From Clostridia bacterium (lineage in GTDB: Bacteria > Bacillota > Clostridia > Christensenellales > Aristaeellaceae), in NCBI GenBank assembly GCA_017541105.1, contig JAFXZS010000001.1:62001-126000 (forward strand): a stretch of 64,000 nt of DNA, read 5' to 3'. Both the position numbers and the translations under genes were made by a program. Shown in pieces: positions 8,184 to 16,519 of the stretch. The stretch's first letter is position 1; every line of letters begins with the position of its first letter. The notes beneath the pieces are model-generated. The model saw only the letters and a program-made list of their open reading frames with translations, had not been told where the DNA came from and did not search any database.

Positions 8184-8459
8184 ATGAATATCGGCCGGGT
8201 GGAGGGCAGTGTTGTCTGTTCGGTGAAAACACCGACACTGACAGGGGTCAAGCTGCTGGTGGTCCGTCAGCTGGCAAACGGAAAACCGAAAGGCCTGGTG
8301 ATCGCGTCCGACGGAACGCACCAGGCCGGGATCGGTGATACGGTGTATATGATCGGAAGAATGGAAGCGGCGATGATGACGGATCTGCAGAAACTGCCTC
8401 CCTGTGATCTGTGCATTGCCGGCATTATCGATCCGGAAACACTGGAGGACGGTGTGTAA
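8184..8459 (+). CDS. BMC-P vertex protein (EutN/CcmL family), paralogue 4
   Basis: A 91-residue divergent EutN/CcmL homologue with MNIGRVEGSVVCSVKT at the N-terminus, HQAGIGDTVYMIG in the centre and CIAGIIDPETL near the end. It is the most divergent of the set, with the pore loop replaced by a Met-rich EAAMMTDLQKL stretch. It is preceded by a GGAGG site 13 bp after paralogue 3, and it is the last gene before the convergent kinase gene on the other strand. Confidence 0.9.
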   Translation: MNIGRVEGSVVCSVKTPTLTGVKLLVVRQLANGKPKGLVIASDGTHQAGIGDTVYMIGRMEAAMMTDLQKLPPCDLCIAGIIDPETLEDGV

Positions 8460-8467
8460 CGGCCGGG

Positions 8468-9349
8468 TTATTCCGCCCGGCTGATTTCCTCAGCGGTGGG
8501 AATGGAATCGGCCGCGCCTTTCCGGCTGACGGCAATGGAAGCGGCGAAGGCAGCACGGCGCAGGGCATCCGGGATCTGCAGGCCGCTGCCGATTCCGGCC
8601 AGAAAATAACCGGTGAAGGTATCGCCCGCGGCGGTGGTATCAACCGCTTTCACTTCGAATGCGGGCTGGAAATACCGCTTCCCATGGCTTGAAGCCCATG
8701 CTCCGCTCCTGCCAAGCGTCAGGACCACGCTGCTGCCGGGATATTTCTGTTCCAGGCAGTCAAGCATTTTTTCGGGGTCGGATTCCCCGGTCAGCGCTTC
8801 CCCCTCAATTTCGTTCAGCAGGAACCAGCTGACCGATTCCAGCGGATATCCGAGCATTTCCGCGCTCACGGGAGAGGGATTGAAAATGATGGTCATTCCC
8901 TTTTCGGCCGCTTTTTTCATCATCAGGGGCGTATTGTACAGCTCATTCTGCATGAGTACGGCGTCCTCCGGGGAAAAGTCCTCCAGAATCCGGTCAATAT
9001 CGGCTTCCGAGGGGCGCATGTTTTCGCCGCTGTAGACGATAATGCAGTTCTGTCCGCCCGGATCCACCTGGATGATGGTGTGCGCGCTGGCACCGGATGC
9101 CCGGCGGACATGGCGGACGTCCACACCGGCTGAGCGCAGCGCCTCCAGCAGGATGTCCCCATCCTCACCGACGACGCCGGCATGGCAGACTTCGGCGCCT
9201 GCCTTCGCCAGCGCAATGGACTGATTCAGCCCTTTACCGCCGCAGAAAAGATCCTGCGCTCCGGCCAGCAGCGTTTCCCCCGGCTGGACGATATGAGGCA
9301 CCTGATATACGTGATCGAGATTGATGGAACCGTAATTTACGATTTTCAT
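8468..9349 (-). CDS. rbsK: Ribokinase-family (PfkB) sugar kinase
   Basis: A 293-residue PfkB-family kinase. Family signatures are the N-terminal GSINLDHVYQVPHIVQPGET, the GGKGLNQSIALAKAGA motif (PfkB signature 1) and the C-terminal VDTTAAGDTFTGYF motif with the catalytic Asp (signature 2, with Ala replacing the first Gly of the usual GAGD). I chose the start at 9349 because it has a GGGGG-type site upstream and begins at the conserved MKIVNYGS. Longer in-frame starts only add non-conserved residues. It is divergent from the alcohol dehydrogenase gene across 88 bp. It presumably phosphorylates the free sugar entering the BMC pathway (ribose or a related pentose). Confidence 0.9.
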   Translation of the reverse strand: MKIVNYGSINLDHVYQVPHIVQPGETLLAGAQDLFCGGKGLNQSIALAKAGAEVCHAGVVGEDGDILLEALRSAGVDVRHVRRASGASAHTIIQVDPGGQNCIIVYSGENMRPSEADIDRILEDFSPEDAVLMQNELYNTPLMMKKAAEKGMTIIFNPSPVSAEMLGYPLESVSWFLLNEIEGEALTGESDPEKMLDCLEQKYPGSSVVLTLGRSGAWASSHGKRYFQPAFEVKAVDTTAAGDTFTGYFLAGIGSGLQIPDALRRAAFAASIAVSRKGAADSIPTAEEISRAE

Positions 9350-9437
9350 GGAGTGTACCCCCTTTTTATCTACGGATATGGTATCAGAAACCCAGATCTT
9401 CGTCAATGAGATCCCTGCAGACGAAAGGAGAAGCGGC

Positions 9438-10589
9438 ATGGCGTTCCGTGTCAATTCGGTGAAAACAAGCTTTTTCGGAAAAGGAGCCGTTTCCCTGCTG
9501 ATTCCGGAATTGAAAAAGATGGGGGTCAGCCGTGCGCTGATTGTGACAGATCCTTTTCTGTATCAGTCCGGAGCGGCTGATTACGTAGGGGAAGCGCTGT
9601 CGAAGGCAGGCCTGGCCTATGCGGTTTATCATCAGGTTCAGCCCAACCCGACGGTTACGGTGGTCAACGAATGCATCACTGCGGCAAAACTGCTGCAGAT
9701 TGATCTGCTGGTGGCTGTGGGCGGCGGCAGCGCAATTGACACGGCAAAGGCGGCCAGTATTGTCACAGCCAACGGCGGCCGGGTGGAGGACTATGAAGGG
9801 GTGAACCGATCCGCCAAACCGGGAATCCCGATTGTCGCGGTGAACACGACTGCCGGAACCGGCAGTGAATGTACTTCTTTCTATATTGTCACCGACCCTG
9901 TCCGCCACAGCAAAATGGCGATGGTGGACCCCAACTGTATGGTGACGGTCGCGGTCAACGACATTGAACTGATGATGTCCATGCCTCCGAAGCTGACCGC
10001 TTCCACGGGACTGGATGCGCTGACCCATGCGATTGAGGCGCTTCTGGCCAAAGGCGCCAATCCGATGACGGACCGGGACGCACTCTGGGCAATGGAAACC
10101 ATCTGGGAATATCTCCCCCGGGCTGTCCGGAACGGCCGGGACGAGGAAGCCAGAACAAGGATGGCCTATGCGGAATATGCCGCAGGAATGGCTTTTTCCA
10201 ACGCGGGCCTCGGCATGGTTCACGCCATGGCGCACGCACTGGGCGGCCACAGCAATCTTCCTCACGGCGTCTGCAATGCGGTGCTGCTTCCGTATGTGAT
10301 TGATTTCAACGCGCAGCACAGCGCGGAGGCACGGGAAAGAATGCCGCGGATTTCAGCGGCGCTTTCGCTGCCGGATGGAAGGCCGTATACATTGGTACAG
10401 GCGCTCCGCCGGACTGCCGCGGAGATGGGGATTCCCGGAACGCTGAAGGAAATGGGCGGCGTATCCCGGGAAGACTTCGGGGATCTGGCCGGGCTGGCCC
10501 TGAAGGACGCCTGCATGGCGGACAATCTTTATACGCCTTCCGCGGACGAAGTCATCAGCGTATACGAGAACGCGTGGACGGGAAAGTAA
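9438..10589 (+). CDS. Iron-containing alcohol dehydrogenase (FucO/PduQ-like)
   Basis: A 383-residue group III metal-dependent ADH. The NAD-binding GGGSAIDTAK motif and the metal-binding HAMAHALGGHSNLPHG block are intact. In metabolosomes such enzymes reduce part of the aldehyde to alcohol and regenerate NAD+ for the aldehyde dehydrogenase, which is the likely role here because of its place at the end of the locus. I used the ATG at 9438 because AAAGGAG lies 7 bp upstream and the family-typical FRVNSVKTSFFGKGA follows at once. It is divergent from rbsK, so a regulatory region shared by both probably lies at 9350-9437. Confidence 0.92.
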   Translation: MAFRVNSVKTSFFGKGAVSLLIPELKKMGVSRALIVTDPFLYQSGAADYVGEALSKAGLAYAVYHQVQPNPTVTVVNECITAAKLLQIDLLVAVGGGSAIDTAKAASIVTANGGRVEDYEGVNRSAKPGIPIVAVNTTAGTGSECTSFYIVTDPVRHSKMAMVDPNCMVTVAVNDIELMMSMPPKLTASTGLDALTHAIEALLAKGANPMTDRDALWAMETIWEYLPRAVRNGRDEEARTRMAYAEYAAGMAFSNAGLGMVHAMAHALGGHSNLPHGVCNAVLLPYVIDFNAQHSAEARERMPRISAALSLPDGRPYTLVQALRRTAAEMGIPGTLKEMGGVSREDFGDLAGLALKDACMADNLYTPSADEVISVYENAWTGK

Positions 10590-10603
10590 AAACAATTTAA
10601 GCT

Positions 10604-11032
10604 TTACTCATTATCACGGATGGTGTCCAGCGCGTGATTGATCTTTTTTTCATCCTGCTTGTCGAGCCAGTGGCCGGAGAGCCAGACAAACACATAGACG
10701 ATGAAAAAGGTGATGCTTACACCGGCAAAGCTTTCCGGATCGGAATACCATCCGAAAAGCCAGCCCGCGCCGGCTACGATCAGATAGAGCAGCAGGCAAT
10801 GTACGGACACCCTGACCCAGAATGTTTTCCTGTCCCACTGATCTTCATTCCGCAGCAGTACCGTCGGTAAAGCACAAAGGATACCGGTCAGGACGATCGT
10901 AATGGGATGATACCATTGCAGGGAGATATCATGCCCGGCAAAATGCTGTATCACGGCGTTTATGCCATTCAGGAACAGGATGGCTGTGGTAATGGCCATG
11001 CTCTGAACAAACAGCTTTTTTGTGATATTCAC
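10604..11032 (-). CDS. DUF3021-type four-helix membrane protein
   Basis: A 142-residue protein with four hydrophobic segments (about residues 10-28, 42-58, 73-95 and 100-120) and a charged C-terminal tail (KQDEKKINHALD). Small membrane proteins of this type (DUF3021) are commonly paired with LytTR regulators, as here: the gene overlaps the stop of the upstream lytTR gene by 4 bp. It may hold the regulator at the membrane or transduce a membrane signal (inference). It ends 14 bp from the convergent BMC adh gene. Confidence 0.8.
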   Translation of the reverse strand: MNITKKLFVQSMAITTAILFLNGINAVIQHFAGHDISLQWYHPITIVLTGILCALPTVLLRNEDQWDRKTFWVRVSVHCLLLYLIVAGAGWLFGWYSDPESFAGVSITFFIVYVFVWLSGHWLDKQDEKKINHALDTIRDNE

Positions 11033-11466
11033 TGGATCCCGAGCCTCCTTTTGATCTCTTTGACATAGCTTCTGGAGATAATCACCCGCTCCCCGTTCAG
11101 GAGCTCGGCAACCATCCTGCCGCCCGGTTCAGCGCTGACATTCCGGATTTTCCGCAGGTTTACGATCATGGATTTGGAAATGCGCACATAGTACATTCCC
11201 AGCTTTTCTTCCAGTTCATACAAACGGTCCCGGGATTCATAACAGTCACCCCTGGTGCAGACATATGTCCGCTTGTCCACAGACTCGATATAGTAGATCT
11301 GGGTCAGTTTGCAGAAATAGGTGCTTCTGTCCCGGGTGACGGTGATCCCGCCGGAACCGTTTTCCAGCAGATCCATCGCGCTGAGGATGTCCGCGGTCTT
11401 CTCAACCGCGCGAATCAGCGCCTGCTCCTTTTCCACTGCATCCACCTGCTCGAACCGAACCCGCAT
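11029..11466 (-). CDS. LytTR DNA-binding transcriptional regulator
   Basis: A stand-alone LytTR regulator of about 145 residues with no receiver domain. The C-terminal ~95 residues match the LytTR DNA-binding fold: IYYIESVDKRTYVCT, LYELEEKLGMYYVRISKSMIVNLRKI, and a terminal SRSYVKEIKRRLG. The N-terminal 45 residues are helical. GTG at 11469 and ATG at 11466 are adjacent candidate starts behind AAGGGGA, and the ATG was taken. It is coupled to the DUF3021 gene and presumably controls this operon. Confidence 0.88.
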   Translation of the reverse strand: MRVRFEQVDAVEKEQALIRAVEKTADILSAMDLLENGSGGITVTRDRSTYFCKLTQIYYIESVDKRTYVCTRGDCYESRDRLYELEEKLGMYYVRISKSMIVNLRKIRNVSAEPGGRMVAELLNGERVIISRSYVKEIKRRLGIQ

Positions 11467-11490
11467 CACAACTTTCCCCTTTGCCGCGCA

Positions 11491-12261
11491 TTATTGATCC
11501 TTGCCCGTAATTATACTACAACCGGCATCCGGTTTGAACCGGGAAAACCATCCGCGGAAGAAGCCGCCCTGAAAAACGGAGATGATTGTAAAGAAAATAT
11601 CCGCGCACAGAATGAAAATGAAGGAGGGCAGCATGATGCGGGTGTACCGTTTTCCCGCGTCCGTGCCTTTGCTGATATGCAGCGCCAGCCGAACGGTGAA
11701 GGCAATGATCCCGCAGCAGAGGACCAGCAGTTCCGCAACGCTGATTCCAAAGGACCGGACCGGTTCCAGAATGTTTTCCCCCTGAATGCCGCGGAGCAGC
11801 ATGTTCAGGATCATCAGGCCGAACAGCACGGTGATCATGATCCGCTCCACGTTCAGCATAACACCGCCGCCGATTCCGACACCGCCGCACCATTCCAGCC
11901 CGCTGCGCGCGCAGAAGTTTTCCATCACCTGCATCAGGGGCTCGTTCTGCCGGCCTTCGATGAAACCGTTGTTGGCAATGACATATACCTTCAGGCGGAG
12001 ACCGTTTTCCAGGCAGAACCTTTCCATCTCCTTCATGAAGGGCAGAACGTGTGAGGGAACCCCGTCGACATACAGCGGAACAGCAAAGACCACTTTCCCG
12101 GCATCCTTCAGCGCCTGCAGGATCCTTTCGCGGTCCGCCGGCGTCCGCAGGTGCAGGTATTCCTTTTTGCCCCGGACCATCAGGCCGGCGCATTTCATGA
12201 TGAAACCCGAAACACTCAGCTTTTTCTTTGGGCTGCAATTAATCAGAACTGTATGATCCAT
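11491..12261 (-). CDS. Flavodoxin-fold NAD(P)H reductase-like protein with C-terminal membrane segments
   Basis: A 256-residue protein. The N-terminal ~160 residues look like an FMN-reductase/flavodoxin-fold domain (ATVLINCSPKKK-type start, then VVFAVPLYVDGVPSHVLPFMKEMERF). It is followed by three hydrophobic stretches (about residues 138-157, 170-190 and 212-235). The start at 12261 overlaps the stop of the upstream flavoprotein-like gene (TAATG), so the two are translationally coupled. A membrane-attached flavin reductase is a reasonable guess, but the substrate is unknown. Confidence 0.65.
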   Translation of the reverse strand: MDHTVLINCSPKKKLSVSGFIMKCAGLMVRGKKEYLHLRTPADRERILQALKDAGKVVFAVPLYVDGVPSHVLPFMKEMERFCLENGLRLKVYVIANNGFIEGRQNEPLMQVMENFCARSGLEWCGGVGIGGGVMLNVERIMITVLFGLMILNMLLRGIQGENILEPVRSFGISVAELLVLCCGIIAFTVRLALHISKGTDAGKRYTRIMLPSFIFILCADIFFTIISVFQGGFFRGWFSRFKPDAGCSIITGKDQ

Positions 12262-12749
12262 TATGCCAATCCTCCCGCTTCTTCCGCGTCCGCGCAGAAT
12301 GCGACCCTGCACTCCCTGAATCCCATATTCACCGCATTTCGTTCAGCCATCAGCTTCAGGGTGCTTTTTTCCGGCTCGCTGATATTCCCGTAGGCAATTA
12401 TATAAAGGCAGTTTCGCCTGCCATAGCGAAGGGTATGGTGCATCTGGCCTCCCCGGTAGGTGCTGAACGGAGTGGAGATCCCGATGCTTCTGTCCAGCAG
12501 GTTCTTGACCGCCGGGCTGTACCCTCCGTACAGGTTTTCTGTAATGACGGTCAGGTCATCGCTCATGCCCAGCACCCGGCAGGACTGATAAAGCGCGTCC
12601 TTCATTTCGCAGGCGGCAGGATGCTTTGTCCAGCATTTGAAGCATCCCTGGCAAGGCGCATACCGGCCGTCCGCACAGATGACCTGGTCCGCGGCGGCAA
12701 GAAGCTTTTCGTTCTGTTCTTTTCCGAGATCATGAATGATGGTTTTCAT
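12261..12749 (-). CDS. Flavodoxin-family / NADPH-dependent FMN reductase-like protein
   Basis: A 162-residue flavodoxin-fold protein lacking the usual extreme N-terminal phosphate loop. It contains a CQGCFKCWTKHPAAC cysteine cluster, as in multimeric flavodoxin WrbA-like iron-sulfur flavoproteins, and VITENLYGGYSPAVKNLLDRSI typical of the family. Its start is supported by GGAAGG upstream. It forms a two-gene operon with the membrane flavodoxin-fold gene. Electron transfer or redox sensing is likely, but no specific role can be assigned. Confidence 0.75.
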   Translation of the reverse strand: MKTIIHDLGKEQNEKLLAAADQVICADGRYAPCQGCFKCWTKHPAACEMKDALYQSCRVLGMSDDLTVITENLYGGYSPAVKNLLDRSIGISTPFSTYRGGQMHHTLRYGRRNCLYIIAYGNISEPEKSTLKLMAERNAVNMGFRECRVAFCADAEEAGGLA

Positions 12750-12932
12750 ACAATGCCTTCCTTCCGGTCATTCATTAGCGGGTTCGCGTGCCCGCAGAAC
12801 AGAGCATACAGGAATCGGCCGAAAAAGCAATATATCCGCTACCAGGATACACTCAGGCGCGACCAAGATGCACATGCTGAGCGCATCCCTGCGCAGAAGA
12901 GGACGGAAGGATGCGCTGAACAGAAGAAAGGC

Positions 12933-12960
12933 TTGACAGTGACCGCTCGTTCGCTATAAT
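12933..12960 (+). promoter_or_regulatory. Sigma70/A-type promoter for the double-GNAT gene
   Basis: A TTGACA box at 12933 and a TATAAT box at 12955 with a 16-bp spacer, both perfect consensus. The predicted transcript would start near 12967 and run into the acetyltransferase gene with a leader of roughly 100 bases. The rest of the 12750-13072 gap shows nothing else I can name. Confidence 0.75.
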
Positions 12961-13072
12961 CGTAAACGACCGGCCGCGTTCCGCCGCGGGAGGTAAGGGC
13001 GCGGCGAAAAGGACAAAGGAAAAATACCCATCAATGGTGCAGGATGATCGGGAAACGCGGGAGAAGACCGAC

Positions 13073-14089
13073 ATGATGATAATTGAGACGGAGCGCCTGC
13101 TGCTGAGGGAGTATACGGCGGATGATTTTGACGCACTTTATGAGATCCTGTCTGATCCGGAAACGATGCGGCACTATCCGGCGCCTTTCGATGCGGCCCA
13201 AACAAGGCGCTGGATTGACTGGAACCTGGAAAACTACGCGAAGTACGGGTACGGGCTGTGGGCTGTTGTATTGAAGGAAACAGGGCAGTTTATCGGAGAC
13301 TGCGGCATTACCATACAGTGCATCGACGGAGAAATGCTTCCGGAGATCGGGTATCATATCCATAAAAAGTTTCAGAGGCAGGGCTTCGCCAAAGAAGCGG
13401 CGAGGGCCGTGCGGGACTGGGGATTCCGGCACACGCAGTATGATACGTTCTATTCCTATATGAAGTATACCAACCTGGCCTCCCAGGCCACCGCCGCCGC
13501 GAACGGCATGAGGAAAGTCAAGGAATATCCCGATCCGAAGAATACCATATCCTGTGCTTATGCGATTACGCGTCCGGAATGGGAAAGATCTTTTCGGACG
13601 GACTTCCGGATCGTTCCGGCGGCAGCGGCGGACACGGACGCGGTGCTGCGCCTTTACCGGGAACAGATCGGCCGGGCGTTCTGCCCCTGGAATATGTACT
13701 ATCCAGGACCGGAGACAATCGAAAACGACCTGTCCAGGGACGCTCTGTTTGTGATGAAAAATGAAGCAGGCGGGATCCTTGCGGCTATCTCTGTCGAAGA
13801 GGACGAGGATATGGACAGGCTGGAATGCTGGGACCCGTCCCTGCAGCCGGCCGGCGAATACGCGCGGCTGGCAGTCACTCCCGCTTACCAGAACCGGGGA
13901 CTTGCCCGGAAAATGGTCTCCCATGTACTGGATGTGCTGAAGGAGCGGGGATTCAAAAGCGTACACATCCTCGTGGCCAGGGATAACCTTCCGGCGATCC
14001 GCTCCTATGCGCGGTTCGGGTTCCGCACCGCCGGAGAATGCGAGATGTATGACCAGCATTTTCTCTGTTACGAGAAAAAACTGGACTGA
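13073..14089 (+). CDS. Tandem GNAT-domain acetyltransferase
   Basis: A 338-residue protein with two GNAT domains. The first (about residues 1-170) resembles RimJ/RimL-type N-acetyltransferases (IIETERLLLREYTADDFDAL, then a KKFQRQGFAKEA acetyl-CoA loop). The second (about residues 180-338) has LAVTPAYQNRGLARKMV and FKSVHILVARDNLPAIRSYARFGF. Both acetyl-CoA loops have the R/Q-x-x-G-x-[AG] pattern, so both may be active. The start at 13073 matches the family N-terminus, while an in-frame ATG at 13034 adds 13 non-conserved residues. The substrate is unknown. Confidence 0.85.
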   Translation: MMIIETERLLLREYTADDFDALYEILSDPETMRHYPAPFDAAQTRRWIDWNLENYAKYGYGLWAVVLKETGQFIGDCGITIQCIDGEMLPEIGYHIHKKFQRQGFAKEAARAVRDWGFRHTQYDTFYSYMKYTNLASQATAAANGMRKVKEYPDPKNTISCAYAITRPEWERSFRTDFRIVPAAAADTDAVLRLYREQIGRAFCPWNMYYPGPETIENDLSRDALFVMKNEAGGILAAISVEEDEDMDRLECWDPSLQPAGEYARLAVTPAYQNRGLARKMVSHVLDVLKERGFKSVHILVARDNLPAIRSYARFGFRTAGECEMYDQHFLCYEKKLD

Positions 14090-14146
14090 TTCATTTCCGG
14101 GAATGACGGTCCGGACCGTTCTGCGTGTGAAGGGAGGCCGCTGATT

Positions 14147-14971
14147 GTGGGAAAGAAAACCGTGACCTTTCTGCTCCTCCTGATCCTGTGCTTCATGAAC
14201 CTGGCTTCCTGTGCGGAAACCGTGATCCCGGACGGGCAGCCGCAGCTGGAAGACATTCTGTCATCATACGCCGGAAAAGAAGCGGTCCTGTCCGGCCGGC
14301 TTCAGATCATCCGGGACGGGGTCAATTTCCGGGAGGCTCCCGGGGGAAAGGTGCTGGGCCGGCTTCAGGGCGGAACGGTCCTGGACTGCCTGGATGAAAC
14401 ACAGGATCAGGGAGCGCTCTGGTATTATGCCCGGTCAGCGGAATATGGATGCGGATACGTAGTATGCACCTTTGCCAAGCCTGTCTGGAATGAACTGGAC
14501 TGGTGGCCGCTGCCGGCAGCGGGGGACGTGGTATCGGATAACATGCTGCTTTTTGCGTACTGGATGGGGACCTACCAGCTGGACCACGGGCTGTCCGTCA
14601 TCGAAACCGCCGGCACGGAGAAACTGCTCAGTATTGCGCCGGCAGCTGTCCGGGGGAATGCTTCGCTGATTCCCGGGGATATGAAGATTCAGCTTGTTTC
14701 CAAACTCTTTGAATACGGCCTGATCTGCAGGAACCCGGCATATGACCGGTTGAGGGATCCTTCCGTATCTCCGGAGGAAAAGAACGGAATCGCGGTTTCT
14801 GTCCTTCAGAAGCACTATGGAACGGATGATATCTGGAAGATTATCACGGGACAGTCCATCGTTCTGTTCATTCATCAGAACGATTTGCACGCAATGCCGG
14901 AGGGCCCTGTTTCAGGCAGGGATCAGATGCTGATGCACGCAGTGATGGACAGGCTGATTGAAGAACACTGA
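14147..14971 (+). CDS. Lipoprotein with a bacterial SH3-like domain
   Basis: A 274-residue protein from a GTG start with a GGGAGG site upstream. A lipoprotein signal peptide ends in the lipobox LASC at about residues 19-22, so it should be anchored at the outer face of the membrane. Residues ~45-105 resemble an SH3b domain (VNFREAPGGKVLGRLQGGTVLDCLDE), a fold that often binds cell-wall peptides. The C-terminal ~170 residues match no family I can name. It is monocistronic or co-transcribed with the Nudix gene. Confidence 0.75.
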   Translation: MGKKTVTFLLLLILCFMNLASCAETVIPDGQPQLEDILSSYAGKEAVLSGRLQIIRDGVNFREAPGGKVLGRLQGGTVLDCLDETQDQGALWYYARSAEYGCGYVVCTFAKPVWNELDWWPLPAAGDVVSDNMLLFAYWMGTYQLDHGLSVIETAGTEKLLSIAPAAVRGNASLIPGDMKIQLVSKLFEYGLICRNPAYDRLRDPSVSPEEKNGIAVSVLQKHYGTDDIWKIITGQSIVLFIHQNDLHAMPEGPVSGRDQMLMHAVMDRLIEEH

Positions 14972-15101
14972 AAGAGGAGATTCCTCTGCGCGCCTTCCGG
15001 CCGGCGCGGGCGGCTGTGCCCGCTGCTCCGGCCGGGGTGACGCGGCGATGAATCAGGGGACGGTGAATCGTCCTGAGACCTTCAGGTACGGAGGGATTCT
15101 G

Positions 15102-15620
15102 ATGCAGGAAAAGGAAAGAGAGTATGTTTACCGCCGCAGCCGCAGCGCGGCAATTGTTGTGCGGGACGGTAAGATTCTGATGGAGCGGGTGTTCTATTTC
15201 GGACGGGAGTTCTTTACGGTTCCGGGCGGCGGGATTGAAGAAGGCGAAACACCGGAGGAGGCAGCACTGCGCGAACTGAAGGAAGAATGCGGACTGGACG
15301 GAACGATTGTCAGGCCGCTGGCCGTTCAGTACAAGACCGGCGGCGGAGCGGAGTATTCTTTTGAAGTCAGCATCCCAGCGGAACAGGAACCTGTGACCGG
15401 ATACGATCCGGAAGAAACGGCGGAGGATCCGCCGCTGAAGGAAGTCCTCTGGATGGCGCTGGACGAGATCAGCGAAAAGGACAGGGCTTTCCTCTGGTCC
15501 TACGGTTTGATTTCAGTGGCCGGCTTTTTTGACCGGGTCAAGGCCTGGGGAAACGCGATCAGTTACCCGCATCCGGACGATGGGGGAAAATGCGGACGCG
15601 GTCAAGAGGTGAACCGATGA
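15102..15620 (+). CDS. Nudix hydrolase
   Basis: A 172-residue Nudix-fold hydrolase of nucleoside diphosphates linked to another moiety. The Nudix box is intact: GGIEEGETPEEAALRELKEE followed by CGL, with all catalytic Glu and Arg positions present (about residues 43-66). ATG at 15102 follows a GGAGGG site. The longer in-frame ORF upstream has no conserved residues. Its stop overlaps the start of the methyltransferase gene (ATGA), so the two are coupled. The substrate cannot be inferred. Confidence 0.88.
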   Translation: MQEKEREYVYRRSRSAAIVVRDGKILMERVFYFGREFFTVPGGGIEEGETPEEAALRELKEECGLDGTIVRPLAVQYKTGGGAEYSFEVSIPAEQEPVTGYDPEETAEDPPLKEVLWMALDEISEKDRAFLWSYGLISVAGFFDRVKAWGNAISYPHPDDGGKCGRGQEVNR

Positions 15621-16447
15621 CGACGGAAGCGGAAACGAAATCGAATGACAGCGCGGCGGTCAGAAAACAATACAGCACAGCAGAAAAACTGAACACACGG
15701 ATTTCGATTCACAGCAAGTATTCCGTGAACAAACAGGGTTTCGGAAACTGGATCGCCTCGCATTACCGGATCCGGGAAGGCGTGTCCGTACTGGAACTCG
15801 GGTGCGGCACAGGCGAAATGTGGATCGGAAAGCAGGAGCTCATCAATCGGTGCGCCCGGTTCATCCTGTCCGACCTGTCCGAAGGCATGCTGGGGAAGGC
15901 AAAGGAAGTACTCCGGGAGTATGGCGGCATTGAATACCGGACGATTGATATTCAGGAGATTCCGTTTGCGGACCATTCATTTGATATTGTGATTGCGAAT
16001 ATGATGCTCTATCATGTTCCGGATCTTTCCCGGGGCCTGCGGGAGGTCCGGCGTGTTCTGAAGGAATGCGGCACATTCTATTGCGCGACATACGGCGAAA
16101 ACGGCATGATGAAATATATTACCGGCCTGTTCCGTGATTATGGGATTCAGTACGAACCCAACAGCAGCTTCACGCTGCAGAACGGGGAGGACAAGCTTCG
16201 GGCTGTTTTCCCGGATGTCCGGCGCTTTTTGTACGAGGACGCGCTGGAAGTGACCCACGCGCAGGATCTGGTTGATTATATCCGTTCCCTGACCGGCATG
16301 ACAGAAGTGGGGAAGCTGCCGGAAGAAACCGTCCGGTCCGTCCTTGAGCAGCATATGACGGACGGGGTGCTGAGGATTCCCAAAGAATACGGGATGTTTA
16401 CCGCGCGCCGCGACGAATCCGGCGCACGCAGCGGCGGGGACGGCTGA
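15617..16447 (+). CDS. Class I SAM-dependent methyltransferase
   Basis: A 276-residue UbiE/Methyltransf_11-like enzyme. SAM motif I is VLELGCGTGEMW (about residues 57-68), motif II/III lies around FADHSFDIVIANMMLYHVP, and the acidic residue after beta-2 is in FILSDLSEGM. The start overlaps the Nudix stop. The methyl acceptor is unknown. A GC-rich hairpin follows the gene. Confidence 0.88.
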   Translation: MTTEAETKSNDSAAVRKQYSTAEKLNTRISIHSKYSVNKQGFGNWIASHYRIREGVSVLELGCGTGEMWIGKQELINRCARFILSDLSEGMLGKAKEVLREYGGIEYRTIDIQEIPFADHSFDIVIANMMLYHVPDLSRGLREVRRVLKECGTFYCATYGENGMMKYITGLFRDYGIQYEPNSSFTLQNGEDKLRAVFPDVRRFLYEDALEVTHAQDLVDYIRSLTGMTEVGKLPEETVRSVLEQHMTDGVLRIPKEYGMFTARRDESGARSGGDG

Positions 16448-16461
16448 ACAAGGCTTCGTGT

Positions 16462-16487
16462 GGCCGCGGGATCATGCAGCGGCCTTT
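16462..16487 (+). terminator. Possible weak terminator after the methyltransferase gene
   Basis: GGCCGC at 16462 pairs with GCGGCC at 16479, giving a six-pair all-GC stem with an 11-base loop followed by TTT. It lies between convergent genes. The short T tract makes efficiency uncertain. Confidence 0.35.
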
Positions 16488-16519
16488 CCCGGGCTTTTCA
16501 GCCGGCGCCTGTTCCTGCT

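Noticed and set aside
11494-12393. Plus-strand open frames opposite the flavodoxin-fold genes
   Set aside because: They are antisense to two coupled minus-strand genes and contain only low-complexity sequence.
13034-13072. The earlier ATG of the double-GNAT gene
   Set aside because: Adds 13 residues with no similarity to the family N-terminus and has a poorly spaced ribosome site.
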